Part shown: positions 12,863 to 25,985 of the stretch, one piece after another
How the letters are laid out: each line of letters starts with the position of its first letter
Position numbering within the stretch: the first letter of the stretch is position 1
Assembly: GCA_964036275.1 (NCBI GenBank)
Contig: OZ038438.1
Span: 12,666,720-12,730,719 of the forward strand
Source of the DNA: Litoditis marina
Lineage: Eukaryota > Nematoda > Chromadorea > Rhabditida > Rhabditidae
Direction of reading: 5' to 3'
Length of the DNA: 64,000 nucleotides
Made by a program: the position numbers and the translations under genes
The notes under the pieces: model-generated
The model's input: only the letters and a program-made list of their open reading frames with translations
Told to the model about the DNA's origin: nothing
Database searches by the model: none

Positions 12863-13073
12863 CATTCCTACTGAGACTCCTACAGTAGAATTTCGAAACT
12901 TCCAAGCCGTTTTGCTCACTTACTTTTGGTCGGAGAGGTTGAGAATTTTAGTACCTCATTCTACTTCTCACGTAGAGTGGATATACGAAAGCATTTTCCA
13001 TGAACTACATTTTCAGCTCCACAGCAGCCTTTGGAAAGTTTGTAAGGTTACTGTAGGAGTCTCAGTAGGAATG
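12863..13073. mobile_element. Short TIR element (about 211 bp), family A
   Basis: The left end cattcctactgagactcc and its reverse complement at the right end bound a roughly 211-bp segment with no coding capacity. The termini continue imperfectly for about 45 bp. The same termini recur at 26981-27190 and 31269-31490, with one end also at 31943. Length and termini fit a MITE-like non-autonomous DNA transposon. No target-site duplication is obvious. Confidence 0.65.
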
Positions 13074-13494
13074 GTGTGAACTATAACTCAGCTCAGTCCT
13101 AACCAATTCAAGTAAAATTTGAAGTATGATACCACGACATGAACTGACAGCGATTTAGATGTAAGTCTTCTACTGATGACGTCATCGAGGATTCTGGAGC
13201 TCGGATGACATCATAGTCGAAACAAGGGAAAATTCCCAGTTCAAGGGTTTCTACTCGACCGATTTCGTTGCAAATTGTGTAAGGGATGTAATATCTACTC
13301 AAACCCTGGCGAACCAAAAAAAAATTGCGAAAAAAAATTGTTTTAATCAAAGTTATAGACATTTTTCGGAAAGTGTCTGCGTCTCTTCATTTAGCACGCT
13401 CTCTCACTCTCTCTCTGTCCGGTGGACAACTCAAACTGTATTGTAACTTAGAGTAACAATTACCGATTTGCTCGAAAACTGAAATATGATGCCA

Positions 13495-14020
13495 TCGTGA
13501 CTTTTGTCTGAATATGAAGTATTCTATTCTTGACGTTCTTCAGGATTCTGGAGACCAGATGACGTCAGTTTTGAAAAGTGCGAAATTGACGTCACATATA
13601 TTTTCAAATATTGGTAATATCTTAGGAAGGGTCAATCAACGGTTGAACTCAATCTAAGAGTGACGTATTCTGGGATTCTGGAGACCAGATGACGTCATTT
13701 TTGAAAAGTGCAAAGTTGACGTCACATATATTTTCAAGTGCTGAAAATATCTTAAAAATGGTATATCAACGATGAAACTTTATCTAAATATGACTTATTC
13801 TGGAATTCAGAAGGCCAGATGACGTCAACTTTGAAAAAAATTGACGTGAAATATGTTTTCGAATGCTGACAGTTTCTTAAAAATGGTCAATTCACGATGA
13901 AACTTCATTCAAACATGACGTATTCTGGGATTCTGAAGGGCAAATAAAGTAGGTTTTTAAAACTGCAATGTTGACGTCATATTTTTTCGAATGATGGTAA
14001 TACTTGACAAGTGGTTCATT
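13495..14020. repeat. Minisatellite of about 126-131 bp units with GACGTCA motifs
   Basis: Repeat starts (gattctgg and variants) at 13543, 13674, 13803 and 13929 give unit lengths of 131, 129 and 126 bp. A diverged single unit start is at 13189. Intact units carry a GATGACGTCA and a second TTGACGTCA or TTGACGTGA. The units decay toward the right. Just to the left, 12700-12835 and 13285-13425 form another diverged direct repeat pair ending in ctctctc tracts. No coding exon is seen. Confidence 0.75.
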
Positions 14021-14089
14021 AAGAAAACAATTTTATCTGCACCGTACAGATCAAACCACATACCTACGGCATGTATACAAAAAGAGAAA

Positions 14090-14622
14090 AATTCATGAAA
14101 AAGTGGGGGCCTAACGACTGTGAGATTTGTCTTCTGCTGTGCGCCCCTTAGACAACTACTCTCAAATGGAGCAGCTACTGCTACAAATACCGAAAAATAC
14201 TAATACACTCAAGTATAACTGTTCATTACAAACATACAAAAGTCGTAAAATATTTTCTCAAACCTGTAAACTAGAATCTACAAATCACAGCTGCGAAAGA
14301 GAGAACAACTGTTGAATAATATGACAAACGTTATAGCACCTAGAATTGATGTAATGACAAAAAATGCCAACCATTGTGCACAAAACCAGGAACTCCATAA
14401 TTGACTACGTTGAGTTAACATCTCTGGTTTGTAGATTCTAGTTTACAGGTTTGAGAAAATATTTTACGACTTTTGTATGTTTGTAATGAACAGTTATACT
14501 TGAGTATATTAGAATTTTTCGGTTTTTGTTGCAGTAGCTGCTCCATTTGAGAGTAGTTGTCTAAGGGGCGCACAGCAGAAGACAAATCTCACAGTCGTTA
14601 GGCCCCCACTTTTTCATGAATT
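14090..14622. mobile_element. Foldback element with 199-bp inverted arms
   Basis: Left arm 14090-14288 is the reverse complement of right arm 14424-14622, with only a few mismatches, around a loop of about 135 bp. The ends read AATTCATGAAAAAGTG and the reverse complement. There is no ORF of transposase type. The near identity of the arms implies recent insertion or repair between arms. A single-stranded copy would fold into a very long hairpin. Confidence 0.9.
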
Positions 14623-14647
14623 AGGGCTGGTTTGTTCCTATCACTCA

Positions 14648-15455
14648 ACTTAAACTAAGTACTTCTGAAATAGTTATACATTTATTGCCAATTTGTACAA
14701 CTATTGTTGTTAGGCAATCGCGATTTGATGGAAAAACTATCCTCATACGGGTACCCCCACACATGGTGGGCACCTGCGGTGGCAGGGTTAAAATCCCCCC
14801 TTCCTCCCCACGTGGGTCACGGGTTCGGTCATTGGGTCATAAGGATTGAAAGCACAGCAGAATCATAGGAAAGTCCCCTCGTCAACCCCGATCACTAAAG
14901 AGCTTGATCCAAGAGACATCTGACGTGGTTAGGTAGTCGTCATCTCGAGGAGCTCGATAGAAAGGGCATCAGAAAGTCTTAGATGGCAAAAGGGGACGCG
15001 CGTCAAAAATTGGAAAGAGCCTTTGTCCTCAACTCTTTGCGGCTTGAATACAAGTTCTCTTATTCCGACTTGGTTAGGTAGTCATCATCAAGTAGAAACA
15101 TGTAGACAGGCAAGAGTCTCAAGGGTAACCAATAACTGTGTCACAAGTGGCCGATTGAACACAGGTCACCAATCAATACCGTGGTTTTGGGTATTTTGTG
15201 AAAGGAGACATATGAACAACAACACACAATATAACATAGTCAGGAACGCACTGCTTACGGACAAGGAAATGAGAATGAATAAATCCACTAATTTCGTCTA
15301 AATATACCTAGGTAGATACACATAAGCAGCACGCACCATTTTGAAGCATTTTGAAGCATCATTTCGACAATCCATCAAATCGCGATTGCCTAACAACAAT
15401 AGTTGTACAAATTGGCAATAAATGTATAACTATTTCAGAAGTACTTAGTTTAAGT
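14648..15455. mobile_element. Non-autonomous element with 84-bp TIRs
   Basis: The termini 14648-14731 and 15372-15455 are exact or near-exact reverse complements, starting ACTTAAACTAAGTACTTCTG and running into an AACAATAGTTGTACAAATTG segment. The interior of about 640 bp has no transposase. It includes a stretch near 14750-14850 with a GGGTTCGGTC sequence loosely like a Pol III box B, too weak to call a SINE. The right TIR is shared with the next element. Confidence 0.85.
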
Positions 15456-16436
15456 ACTTTATTTTTGGTAAAAGCTTAATTTTTTAAGTTTCTAACATTC
15501 AATATGAAATTTAAGAATAACCGTTGCCCGCGTCAATACTTTAGCTACCGTAACCCAAAACGCTAGTAGATTCCCTAGTTGATATCAATATTGGGTTTTT
15601 TCCTCGCGTATCTACTAGCGTTCAGGCTTCAGAGTATAGGAGTCTAGCAGCACAGATCGCGGTGTCCCCAAGTACACTTCGGACTCGACCTGAAATGGTA
15701 GAATCTTTATTCAGTTAGTTTCAAATAGAGCTGAATCGGTGTTTTGACATCTGTTGCGAACACTCGCACGATCTTATTCAGTACGAAATGTTGCAGAGTA
15801 CTTTACATGGACTTACTAATGGAAGATAAGTCTCAAGAATAAAGTTACTAAAAACATGCAAAACAGAATTTCCACACAATCCGGCTGTGTACGTAGTTCC
15901 TGATGTGTTAAGGGCCCGCCCCTAATATATTTCTGTGGACAGAAAATAAGTGACAGCCTAGCACTATCACAATAGTCACTGGGTTTTTGCATCAGAAACA
16001 CACGGCACAAATAAGAACTACAGTGTGCCGTTACATTGAATGAATAAGAACTTTATATAGCCTTCACTATCTCTATAGCTGACCTATACAGTGTGTTTTG
16101 CCCTATCCCGCTGTGTTTGTAGTTTGAACCCCTTGCTTTATCGTCGGAAACCGAAAATTATAACCTGTACTACTCTGAAGCCTGAACGCTAGTAGATACG
16201 CGAGGAAAAAACCCGATGTTGATATCAACTAGGGAATCTACTAGCGTTTCGGGTTACGGTAGCTGAAGTATTGACGCGGCCCACGGTTATTATCAATTTT
16301 TCGTGTTGAATATTAGAAACTTAATAAAGTAAGCTTTTATCAAAAATAAAGTACTTAAAATAAGTACTTCTGAAATAGTTATGCATTCATTGCCATTTTG
16401 TACAACTATTGTTGTTAGGCAATATCGCTATTGGTT
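15372..16436. mobile_element. Long inverted-repeat element sharing a terminus with its neighbour
   Basis: Arms 15372-15636 and 16170-16436 are inverted copies of about 265 bp around a 533-bp interior. Inside each arm the motif CGCTAGTAGAT and its complement ATCTACTAGCG make a nested inverted repeat. A further partial copy of this inner motif lies at 16588-16617. The left arm overlaps the right TIR of the 14648-15455 element, so the same terminal sequence is used three times within 1.8 kb. Confidence 0.85.
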
Positions 16437-17342
16437 GGATTGTCGTTTTATGAATACAGCTCCCATATAAACGCCAGTGTGTCGTATCTAGTACAGGTTA
16501 CGCGAATCCCGCAAGCGTGGGAATATACCATAGAGCCGCGTGAATACCGTAAGACCTTGGAAAACTACTAGATTATTTTTCAGAGCTAGCGTATCTACTA
16601 GCGTTCAGGCTTCAGAGGAGATAAAACTTCAACAGAAATTTGTTCAAACCCTATCTGACAATGTCTTAGTAGTTACCTGATGAGTGTTGGTTGAATCCGC
16701 TTTCTCTTCCATCTCAATTAAGAATTCAGAATTGGTGAAAGAAGGGTGAGTCGAACTTGCTGTTCTCAATTTAGGTCACAAAATCAGCATGATAAAGACT
16801 GCAAGTTCAGCATTTGTTTTAACCAAAGTGAGAAGTTCATTCATCGTGGAAATCAACGAAAATATAATTTTCGACTAGTATCAAAAGATTTCTACCTACT
16901 ACCTAGAACTAAAAGTCAGAAATGACGATCGGTCGACTATTCTACGAACCAACCTGATCAAACTACAAACCACAGTTGATCTACCTCTCTGGCTGGTCTT
17001 ACTCTTGGAGAGAAGCTATGGGTTTTCGACAAATACTGTATGGCAGTCTTTCTTGTGAGTATTATCCGATCACACTTCAGTGAATTCGCCCGATTGCCAG
17101 AAAAATTCCACAAACGCAATCGCTCTTATCTTTATCGGAATAATTGGCCACATTTTGTATGCAAAATGATGAATTTCCACGAATCTACACTGAAAAACAG
17201 GTTCCGTGGTAAATTTTCGACTTCCCGTGGTTCAGTCACACCTTACTCGGTCTCACGTTCTCTAACTTATTCACCTATCAAGTTTGCAGCGCCACTATAT
17301 ATCGACTTGGAATAAATCGAGTTTTGAGACAGTGACGAATTC

Positions 17343-17391
17343 GTCTGGCGCAAGTACCGGTATTATTTTGTCTGGCGCAAGTACCGGTATT
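17343..17391. repeat. Two 27-bp tandem units
   Basis: The 22-bp core beginning gtctggcgcaagtaccgg occurs at 17343 and 17370, separated by a short AT spacer. The rest of 16.6-18.5 kb shows no supported exon. Confidence 0.7.
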
Positions 17392-18568
17392 CTCCGGCGG
17401 TAGTTCCGAAATAATGTCTATGAAGGAACTGTTCACCACGACACCCAATTTTCTATTCGCCACAAACTCAGTGTGTGTTTATAGTTTAATTTTTCACATC
17501 ACGTTTCCATTTCAAAGTTGATAGGCAGTACGCATCGTTGTTATTTCTTGGTAGTAATCATTTGAATAATGCAACAAAAGAAGTTGTTTGATTTTTAATA
17601 GACATTCTATATTGTGAACATGTTCTGCTGTGTTCAGTCATTTGTTTATTCCTGTAACTCTCTTTTAAGATTCCCAGTGCCGTTGTGAAAATTTAAGGTT
17701 AACCTGAAATGTGTATTTTGCTGACTTTGTTTATTGTACTACTGTTTCAGAAAATGAGTGTATCTGAGTAGATTTTGTTGATACTATCGATATTCACTTG
17801 GCTTTCATGTCGGTTATCGCTCGATCACTTGTTAATTTGCTTCTCAAATCAAAAGATGATGTTTTACGGAACGCAAATGAATTTTGCTATCTAAATTTCA
17901 TATGAAATTTCGATTGGACTTTGCCGTGTGGGAATTAAACTACAAACTTTGCTTGTTCTGGTCTCAAAACTTCTTCTGCGTGTCTGACCTTTGAGAAAAT
18001 GAAATGCAATTTGCAGAATTGAGCATATATAGTTAACATGTGAACATGTAAAAGGTTCAGACCGAACTGTCTCAGTTTGGCCTGTTATTTGGACATTCGC
18101 CTCCCCCTTTAGGATTTTGGTAAATTTGTAATTCCAATCAGTTTGAGTGTGTAACGTACGAAATTAGTACCTGCAGTATAATCCAATACTTCAACATTAT
18201 AGTTATTCAGAGCACAGTTTGAAAAAAATTTTATACAACAAACTCATTTTATTCACGATAGAAAAGAGATCAATCACTTCTACATACTATTCTCAGGTGA
18301 AAACAACAATGAACAACATTGCGATATGCTAATAAACACAACGTTAGAAGTCCAATAGAAAGCACCCAATTTTAGCCGATACAGTAACAATTAGGATCGG
18401 TTCCCAATTCGAACAGCAGGGGAACACTGCTATAGAAAGCTGTGAGTCAACTGAACAAGTGAACAAGTCAGAAGCCGATTCATAAAATCGCGCACCCATA
18501 AATCTTTTAAAAAAGCAAGACGACACTCTCTTTAAAAACTATGAAAGAGAGAAAATCGGGAGAAAATG

Positions 18569-21500
18569 TCACTCGTCTTTTGATTTCAGTTCTTCCGCCA
18601 TGCCGCTCTCGAACTTTTTCTCCGACCTCTCGGAAACGGGCGTCGATGCCACGCAATAGTCCTCCATCAGACGCATCAACTGTCGATGAACTCCACCTGG
18701 AACACAGAAATGAGACTGACTTCCTCGACTAATTATTGACTTTTCTCCTCTTCCATATCTGGGAACTACCAGCGATTCCGTTGTACAACATTGTGTATGA
18801 ATCAATTCACTCCTGTTTTGAGAATGGGCTAAACGGAACAGACCCAGCGCGACTCCGTATTGATAGGAAAATGTTGACTTGTTTCAAAAGATTTTAAGAA
18901 TTTTTGAATAGGCAGCGAGTGAAAAAACCAATACTATTTAGCCTTTTCAGCGAAAGCGACTCTTCCCTTCGTTATACTGTGCCGAGAAGTGAAGAAACGA
19001 TTACGAGTAAATAGTCAAAGCGAAATATGGAGAAAACGCGCACGAAGAAAAATTGAGAGTAAGAGACGCAAAACGACTGCTATATTCTGCGCTGTTTCAA
19101 CTCTTTTCAACACAAAGGTTCTTTTTGAAATATTACCACCGTAAAAAAAGTTTTTCTTCTCAGTTTCTGAAAGTATGGACAAACAGCGAACATTGAGCTA
19201 TTTAGAGTAAGTTATATTCATCAAAAAGCGAAGGAAATGGAGTGATTTATACGAGTTACTCAAGAACGGCAGAACTTCTAGAAACACTGCAACAAAAAGA
19301 AAAAATAGAGGAATAGAGAAAAATAAAGAGAAAAAATTTTGTTAGCTCACCCTGAGCGTCCACGAAAGCATGATAGAAAATATTTCCCACTATCGTTATG
19401 ATGCGAAACAACAATGGAAGGACGGAGATATGGCCAGTGCAGCAAGCAACTGAAAAATGTTTCGGATAAGTCGCTATTCCGGAGATATTTTCATAACATT
19501 TTGCACATGGTCGTGGATAGTATGGTGTTGAAACTTACATTTGTTATGGAAGTCTTGTATGCACCGAGCCGCACCCTTTTTACCACCTACCAGCACAGTA
19601 AGACTGTCAGATGATTTAATCTCGACGAAAAACAGTCATAAACAAATTAAGTGGCACTTATTGGAGTTAACGTACGAGTGATAAACCATTAAATAGTAAA
19701 CAGACCAGTTTATACAGTTTGGAGTTTTGAACATTCGCATTGTGTGAACATTATGAAATTTTTTGTCATTGGCATATCAATTGTTTTCTAGTTGAACGCG
19801 TTATGAGCGCAAATCATTAGCATGTTATAGGGACTTACTCTTTTCCCGATGTAGTTTGATCTAGACACAACCCATAATTCACTAATTTCAACGAAAAATG
19901 GGATTAAAGTACAAACCCAGCGGGACAGGACAACAGTAATAGCTAGCTTCTCAGAACAAGCGCCGTTGCAAAACAGTAAATTACTGTTTACACAGCGTGG
20001 CTGTCATATATATTGATTTTCCCTCTCGTCGTCTGACGTCTCTTCGGGGCACAATATATCTCTAGATTTGTTGCAATACAGTTTCAACCAAACGCTAATT
20101 TGTAATTAACAGAGCGCGTTCCGAGTTTCGAAAGAGCGAATACTATAAGAATACTATAGATAAATTTTCCCAGGTGACTGAAAGTCTCACCAAAAATCTG
20201 CAGCAAATGAAGTAGAGCCGTCACAAGCAGCAATGTGGCAATTTCAGCTCTAGTTTCTCGTTGAAGAAGAATACTTCTGCAAAACGCGATCTTAAAAAAA
20301 TGAAACAATTGAGAAAGTGAAAATGAACGTGAAATAGAAATGAACAACGAAAACACTGTTTTCGGTAGCAAAATGCAATACACTTGTATATTTCATATAG
20401 TGTTTTCGTTCACGTACAAGACGTTAGTCTACGCCTCGAGTATATATTTGGGTGACTGGTAACAACTGAGAAAACTGGTATTTATCCTGTTCTATTTCAG
20501 AAGTGCAAAAAAGGTGAGATGATGAAGAGAAGATAATCCACGTACACATGACAATGTCACTACGCTCTCGCTGACTGCAAAAGGTTACCTGAACAGAAGA
20601 CCGAATGAGATAAGTGCAACTCCATAGATTCTCACAATGAACTTGGTTTCATCGTGAGCTGGCTCGAATGCCATATCCAGCTTCATGCCGATTGAAGGTA
20701 GAATAACACACTGCAACAAGGCTATACATTTTAATCATAGAATAGTAAATACCATTATCAATTTATATCTACAGGGCGAGAAATTATGTTGGACACTCAC
20801 TCTGGAACTTCTGAAATATGATTGTGCCGGAGAAGCAGTACGAATATCGGTCAGAAATCTATACCAGGGGTTGTTCAGTTTTCCAGTATCCCTAATGTAG
20901 TGTAACTGTTGTGCATTTTTTCTCGAGCATTCACAGTCAATAAACAAATCTCATGCAAAATAAGTCAGGATAAACTATAAATACCATGTTTCATTGTACT
21001 AACAAGAAAGGTGAGAAACAGATGCGTGATTTGTATAGGTTTTAAGAACAATCAAATTACGACTACAAGCAAGTGTATTGGTTTTCCAAAGTCTAGCCGA
21101 TATATCCCCTGATTTCAACATTAGTCTAACCAGGCTTCCAAAACAATCAAATGAGTAACGTGTCCATAATGTACTGTACAATTCTAATAGTAGGAATCAA
21201 TTTACAGTATTCGGTGAAGTATGATCGACTTTCTATCAAACCCAAAGTTTCATGGAATGTATTATTCCACCTTTGTTGAAGAAAACATTTCACATGATAA
21301 AAAAATTGCATAGAATTTCGCCATATAAACTATGAGTGAAGTAACAACTTACCAAACCTCCGATTAGGTAGAAATAGAGCGTGTTGACTGTGTTCCAATA
21401 AAGAAGACCTCTTGGAAGGCGTACATACAGCGATTCGTTTATTCCCAACAATTGGGAAATCTGGAAATAGAGAAATTACATGAGTCTGAGATTTTTCTTT

Positions 21501-24500
21501 TTCATTTACCACTACGGTATCCATCAAAACCTTAAAAATACACATTTCATAAAACGAACGCGAAAATCCTTTTTTTCAGATCGTCAGTTCATTAGTAAAT
21601 CAGTGATCATAGATGATATAGCGGACGTACCTTTGATCTATAGATTTCTCCTTTATCCCGGGTGAGTTCGCCCACTCCTAGTAGTTTTCTTGTCTTCAAT
21701 CGAGATTGCAGATCACTTGCCGATTGCTTCCTACTACACACATTCTGCTCATCTAACAGGCCAAATGACATTTTTGAACCTTAACTCTAGCATTAAACTA
21801 TTCATTGTGAATTTTGATGAAATATAATTATCGATGTGGAACAATTACAGGGGATAATGTTTTGTGTTAGGATAGAATGGAACAATAAGAAAGGAGAGCG
21901 TTCGAGAGCAAGCAAATCAAAAGATGTTCTGGATAGTTACAATAGTCTAGAAGCTTGGCAGAAACCGAAAACGCGAGATCGCTCGAGAGTTCACTGGAGA
22001 CTTCGAAATTCACCCGCTCATCAGGCCTCATTGATTACCGAGACTTTGGCATGAGCGCAGTTATAGAAAGGCATCGCTTCCGAATCGATTCAAATTCTAT
22101 TAAAAGAACAAGCAACATTTCAGTTGTCCCCCATGAGATGGCTTATAATGGTTGCTCACTCAGATTACCATCATCTCGGCTAATCTAACGTTAGAATCCT
22201 TGAAAGAACTTGAAAAAAATTTCGACCCCTATTTGTCATTCAACATGAAGTTCTTATGATTGTATTCAACAATTTAGTAATGAATCGATAGTTCTTGAAA
22301 AAAAAACAGAAATGTGAAGCAAACAATGTGTCATCGGGAATTATGACGCGTTGGGAAAAACAAAGAGAGGGCAGAAATTATAAATAAGTCTATGAAACAG
22401 AGGGGTGTAGTAAACATGCGGAACAGGCAAAGAAGTAGATTAACACTAACCCCCGAGTCATTGGGAAGTAGCCGTGTAATTGCCTTTCTGATTGTTATTC
22501 GCCCCTTTCTGTCGAACGCAGATTAAAAATAAATAAGGAAATGGACTTGAAGAGAAAGCGAAAAGGAGCAACACTTCCAGGAATGAGCAATTCGCAGTTA
22601 TAATAAAGATCACAAACCTACACTCACAACTCTCAAGCCATAGAAAAAAGTAGATAAGTCAGTAACGTGTACGTTAACAAACATGAACAAGAATCAAGCT
22701 TTTCTTTGCATCTACATTTCTGATGTGTTTGGCACTTTTTACGTAACTGTGAGTTTAACCAGTAGTCATGCTTGGGTGTTGAAATAACTCATTAACTAGT
22801 ATCTTGAAGATTCGCGAGACATGATTCAGACGAAATAGTGCTACTTTTTAACAGTTATAATACGGGGTCTAATTACTTCAAAATGTATAAATGTATTGAT
22901 AACTGCAAAACCACTAAAATAGATTTGAATTTCTAGTAATCGGTGAGAACAAATGTACAGTTCAAGAAATGGAGGTGAAACAACATGTGAGGGATGGAGG
23001 CATGCCCCCCCCCCCCTCCCGCGTGGTTGACTGCAAACTACAAACTACAATATTTTTGATCAAACAATGTTCAACATGCGCAATTGAAACAGTTCTCATT
23101 ACCCGTAAAAAGCAAATGGAAAGGCATGAAACATGCTTTTTCGAAACAAATCACACCAAAGTTCCGTTCCTCATTATAAAATGAGTACATAATAAGTAGA
23201 TATATGCATATATGCATCTCATTTCAAACCTAGTGCTGAGTTTTTTCCGCCATTAAATATTAGGCCTATCATCTTTTATTGTTGATTATACTGAGAAGTA
23301 AAAACTGAAAGGAACTTAGAACAGCTGTTCACCACTGTGCTTTTCAGATTGTAAAGTTTGAATTTGGATTTTTCAAAATAATTAGAACCAACATCGAAAA
23401 ACTGCAAATTACATGTGAGTGTTCAGTTGAAGACTTGGATCGGGACTGCAGCAGAATACCAAAAAAGAACAAATGAATGGCACTAAAATGATAGGCAATT
23501 CAATGCGCTCCTGGTTATGCGGGGGTAGCAAATCGATTCGCGCAAAAATATTTTCGCCTGACTAAAAATAGATGAACTAAGAATGGACTAGTGAAGCTCA
23601 AAGCAGAGCGCTCGCTATAGTGTTCATCATTCCTACGTGAACTCGTTCACTCGATAGTTTCCGGCTTTCTCATTCGAGTTTTTTCTGATCGAGGGTTGAA
23701 ATAAGTAAATGTGCTGTACACTATACTTTTCTTCGAGTGGAATCCTTATATCAATATAAATTGATTAAAGGGTCGAGGTTTTTAGTGTGGGAGTCCTGGG
23801 GCGACTAAAACAAAGTATTTCAAATACGTTATTGTCAACTGCAGTGCGCCGACTGAGGCATCGGAAAATCTCTTGAGTAATAGCCTGGTTTAGGACAGAG
23901 ACAGGCTAAGAAAGGTGCAACAAAACATGGACAATATTCGTTGTGCAGTCTTTGTACATTTTTGTGAGGCCGCGATTAATCTTTTTATAGGGCATGTCGT
24001 TTGATTGAAAACACTCTCTCCGCTTCGTCTCATTATATACCACAAGTTGTGAATTAAGGTTTGCAATAGGCAAACTATTTGGTTTGTTTTATGTTTTATT
24101 CTTTGTCGTAATTTCACATTCATAAGTACTGGACGCAGTCGGACTAGTTGATTTAAATGCTCTAAAATACCCCGAAACCAAACTACAAACACAGCATAAT
24201 GCAGCGAATTAACAGTGGCTTCCTAGAAGGACGCCTGTGGTCATTCTGTTCGATTCTAGTGTGAGTGAACCCCACTGCATTTTCAGATGTGAATTGAGAA
24301 TTCTGCCATGATCGACAGAAAGATTGAAACTCATGATTGGTCAATTCATAAGCAACTCAACTTGAACCAGTTGACAATGACAACAGTTCAATGTACGATG
24401 ATGCCAAATGATCGTTGATCGAGAGCTGATCGCTCTCACAAATTGCAAGCAACTAGCTCAACATTCATTACATGAAGAACAACACAAGTGAAATACTGCT

Positions 24501-24670
24501 GGTTCGCTTGTGCACGGAAGACAGTTCCAATTTTCGAGAAACTTATATACTACAACAACATTCATATTATACTAGGAACGGAAGAAGACACCCACCTTTC
24601 TTCTGTTAATCGCGGTTTGTTTCTCGAAATCATGGGAATCTCCATATTGCGGCCCACTTCTTGCCGAGGT
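18569..24670 (-). CDS. TP53I11: TP53I11 (PIG11)-like multipass membrane protein, 5' end missing
   Basis: Exons in transcript order: 24670-24596, 21460-21353, 20710-20589, 20276-20191, 19449-19351, 18696-18569 (stop at 18571-18569). All junction phases agree and give 205 residues. The opening NRRKISQLLG is followed by a membrane segment at about residues 44-66. A hydrophilic loop (MAFEPAHDETK) comes next, then IVRIYGVALISFGLLFR and two more hydrophobic stretches. The C-terminal tail is charged and ends EELKSKDE. The ISQ-LG start, the arginine-rich linker into TM1 and the RLYG-GAL-like motif before TM2 match vertebrate TP53I11, an integral membrane protein of about 190 residues with poorly defined function. 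No ATG exon was found upstream of 24670, so a short first exon is probably farther right. The intron 21461-24595 is 3.1 kb. Confidence 0.78.
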
Positions 24671-25479
24671 CTAAAAAATTATAATTCCTCGGTGAAAGAA
24701 AAACTACCTAACAAGCAAGTGAAAAAGAATGTTCAGGAACGAAAACGAAAAACTAGAGAAGATTAAATCGTTCAGGACGATCCGCACAAGATACCTAATA
24801 CTTGTAAGAGTAGTACAAAACATATGTAAAGAGTGCAGACTAATCTCTACTGAGTGGTAAGGAGCTTAGACTGCCTCGAATAAGGACATACACGGAAATT
24901 CCACCCTATTAGGCCTTTGTATCACGTCACGGACAAAGGAGAAGCCCTTTGATGTTGAGGATATGTGTTGTATCAGACTAGACGAGTTTTTAGCGGATTA
25001 ACAAAAAGCCGTAGCCACATTCCTTTGAACTCTTAGTTTTTATGCCTATCGTTTTTGAGAAAACAAAAATATAAAGGCGACACAGCAAAAAAAGACGACT
25101 CTGGTGTTTGTGAACTAGATACATTCGATTTGCCTCGGGCTGCCCGTGAATAATTTGGTGAAATTGGAGTAATAGAGAGGATGCTTCACCCGAAGTGCAT
25201 ATTTAGTCAGTGAACAGCATAAAAGATGTTTGAACATGACTGACTGGATACAAACAACTGGCAAACAAACTAACTCAAGTTAGAAGATGTTCTTAAAACC
25301 GTTTTCCTCTGTTAGAAAATAGATGCCAGGTCAGCCTTGACTGCCCCTCTTCGATTAATTTCCTGGAAATTAGCTTTCTGCTAATTGCATTGCTTGTCAT
25401 GTCACAGTTTTCATCTAACATGCAAATGTTATGACACCAAGGCAGAAATTAAGTTGATTCTACAAATCCTCAACGACAA

Positions 25480-25985
25480 ACTGACTCGAAAATTTTCGAG
25501 TTGAGTCGAACTGGAAACTCGAAAACTCGAAATTTTCCAAAACTCGATAACTCGAAAACTCGAAAACTCGAAATTTTCCAAAACTCGACAACTCGAAAAC
25601 TCGAAAACTCGATTTTTCGCGAAACTCGAAAACTCGAAAACTCGATTTTTCGCCGAACTGGAGAACACGAAAACTCAAAAATAAAAATTCCGGACCCGAA
25701 AAATGGACTTTTTCGGTCCAAAAACACTCAAAACTCGACTCGACTCGAAAAAACTCGAAAATTTTCGAGTTGAGTCGAACTCGAAACTCGAAAACTCGAA
25801 ATTTCCCAGAACTCGATAACTCGAAAACTCGAAAACTCGAAATTTCCCAAAACTCGAAATTTTCCAAAGCTCGAAAACTCGAAAACTCGATTTTTCGCCA
25901 AACTCGAAAACTCGATTTTTTGCCAAACTCGAAAACTCGAAAACTCAAAAACTCGAAAACTTGAAAACTCGAAATTTTGAACTCG
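25480..25985. repeat. ACTCGAAA-type satellite with higher-order repeat
   Basis: About 500 bp built from ACTCGAAA and its variants, mixed with AAATTTTCC blocks. A segment beginning near 25487 (cgaaaattttcgagttgag) recurs at 25756, giving a higher-order period of about 269 bp. Unique sequence at 25656-25740 separates the two blocks. Long open frames on the minus strand (repeated FEFSSFRV) are a by-product of the repeat and not a gene. Confidence 0.9.

Noticed and set aside
14750..14850. Possible tRNA-derived SINE (GGGTTCGGTC box B-like)
   Set aside because: Box A is poor and no tRNA fold is evident; the segment is better explained as interior of the 84-bp-TIR element.
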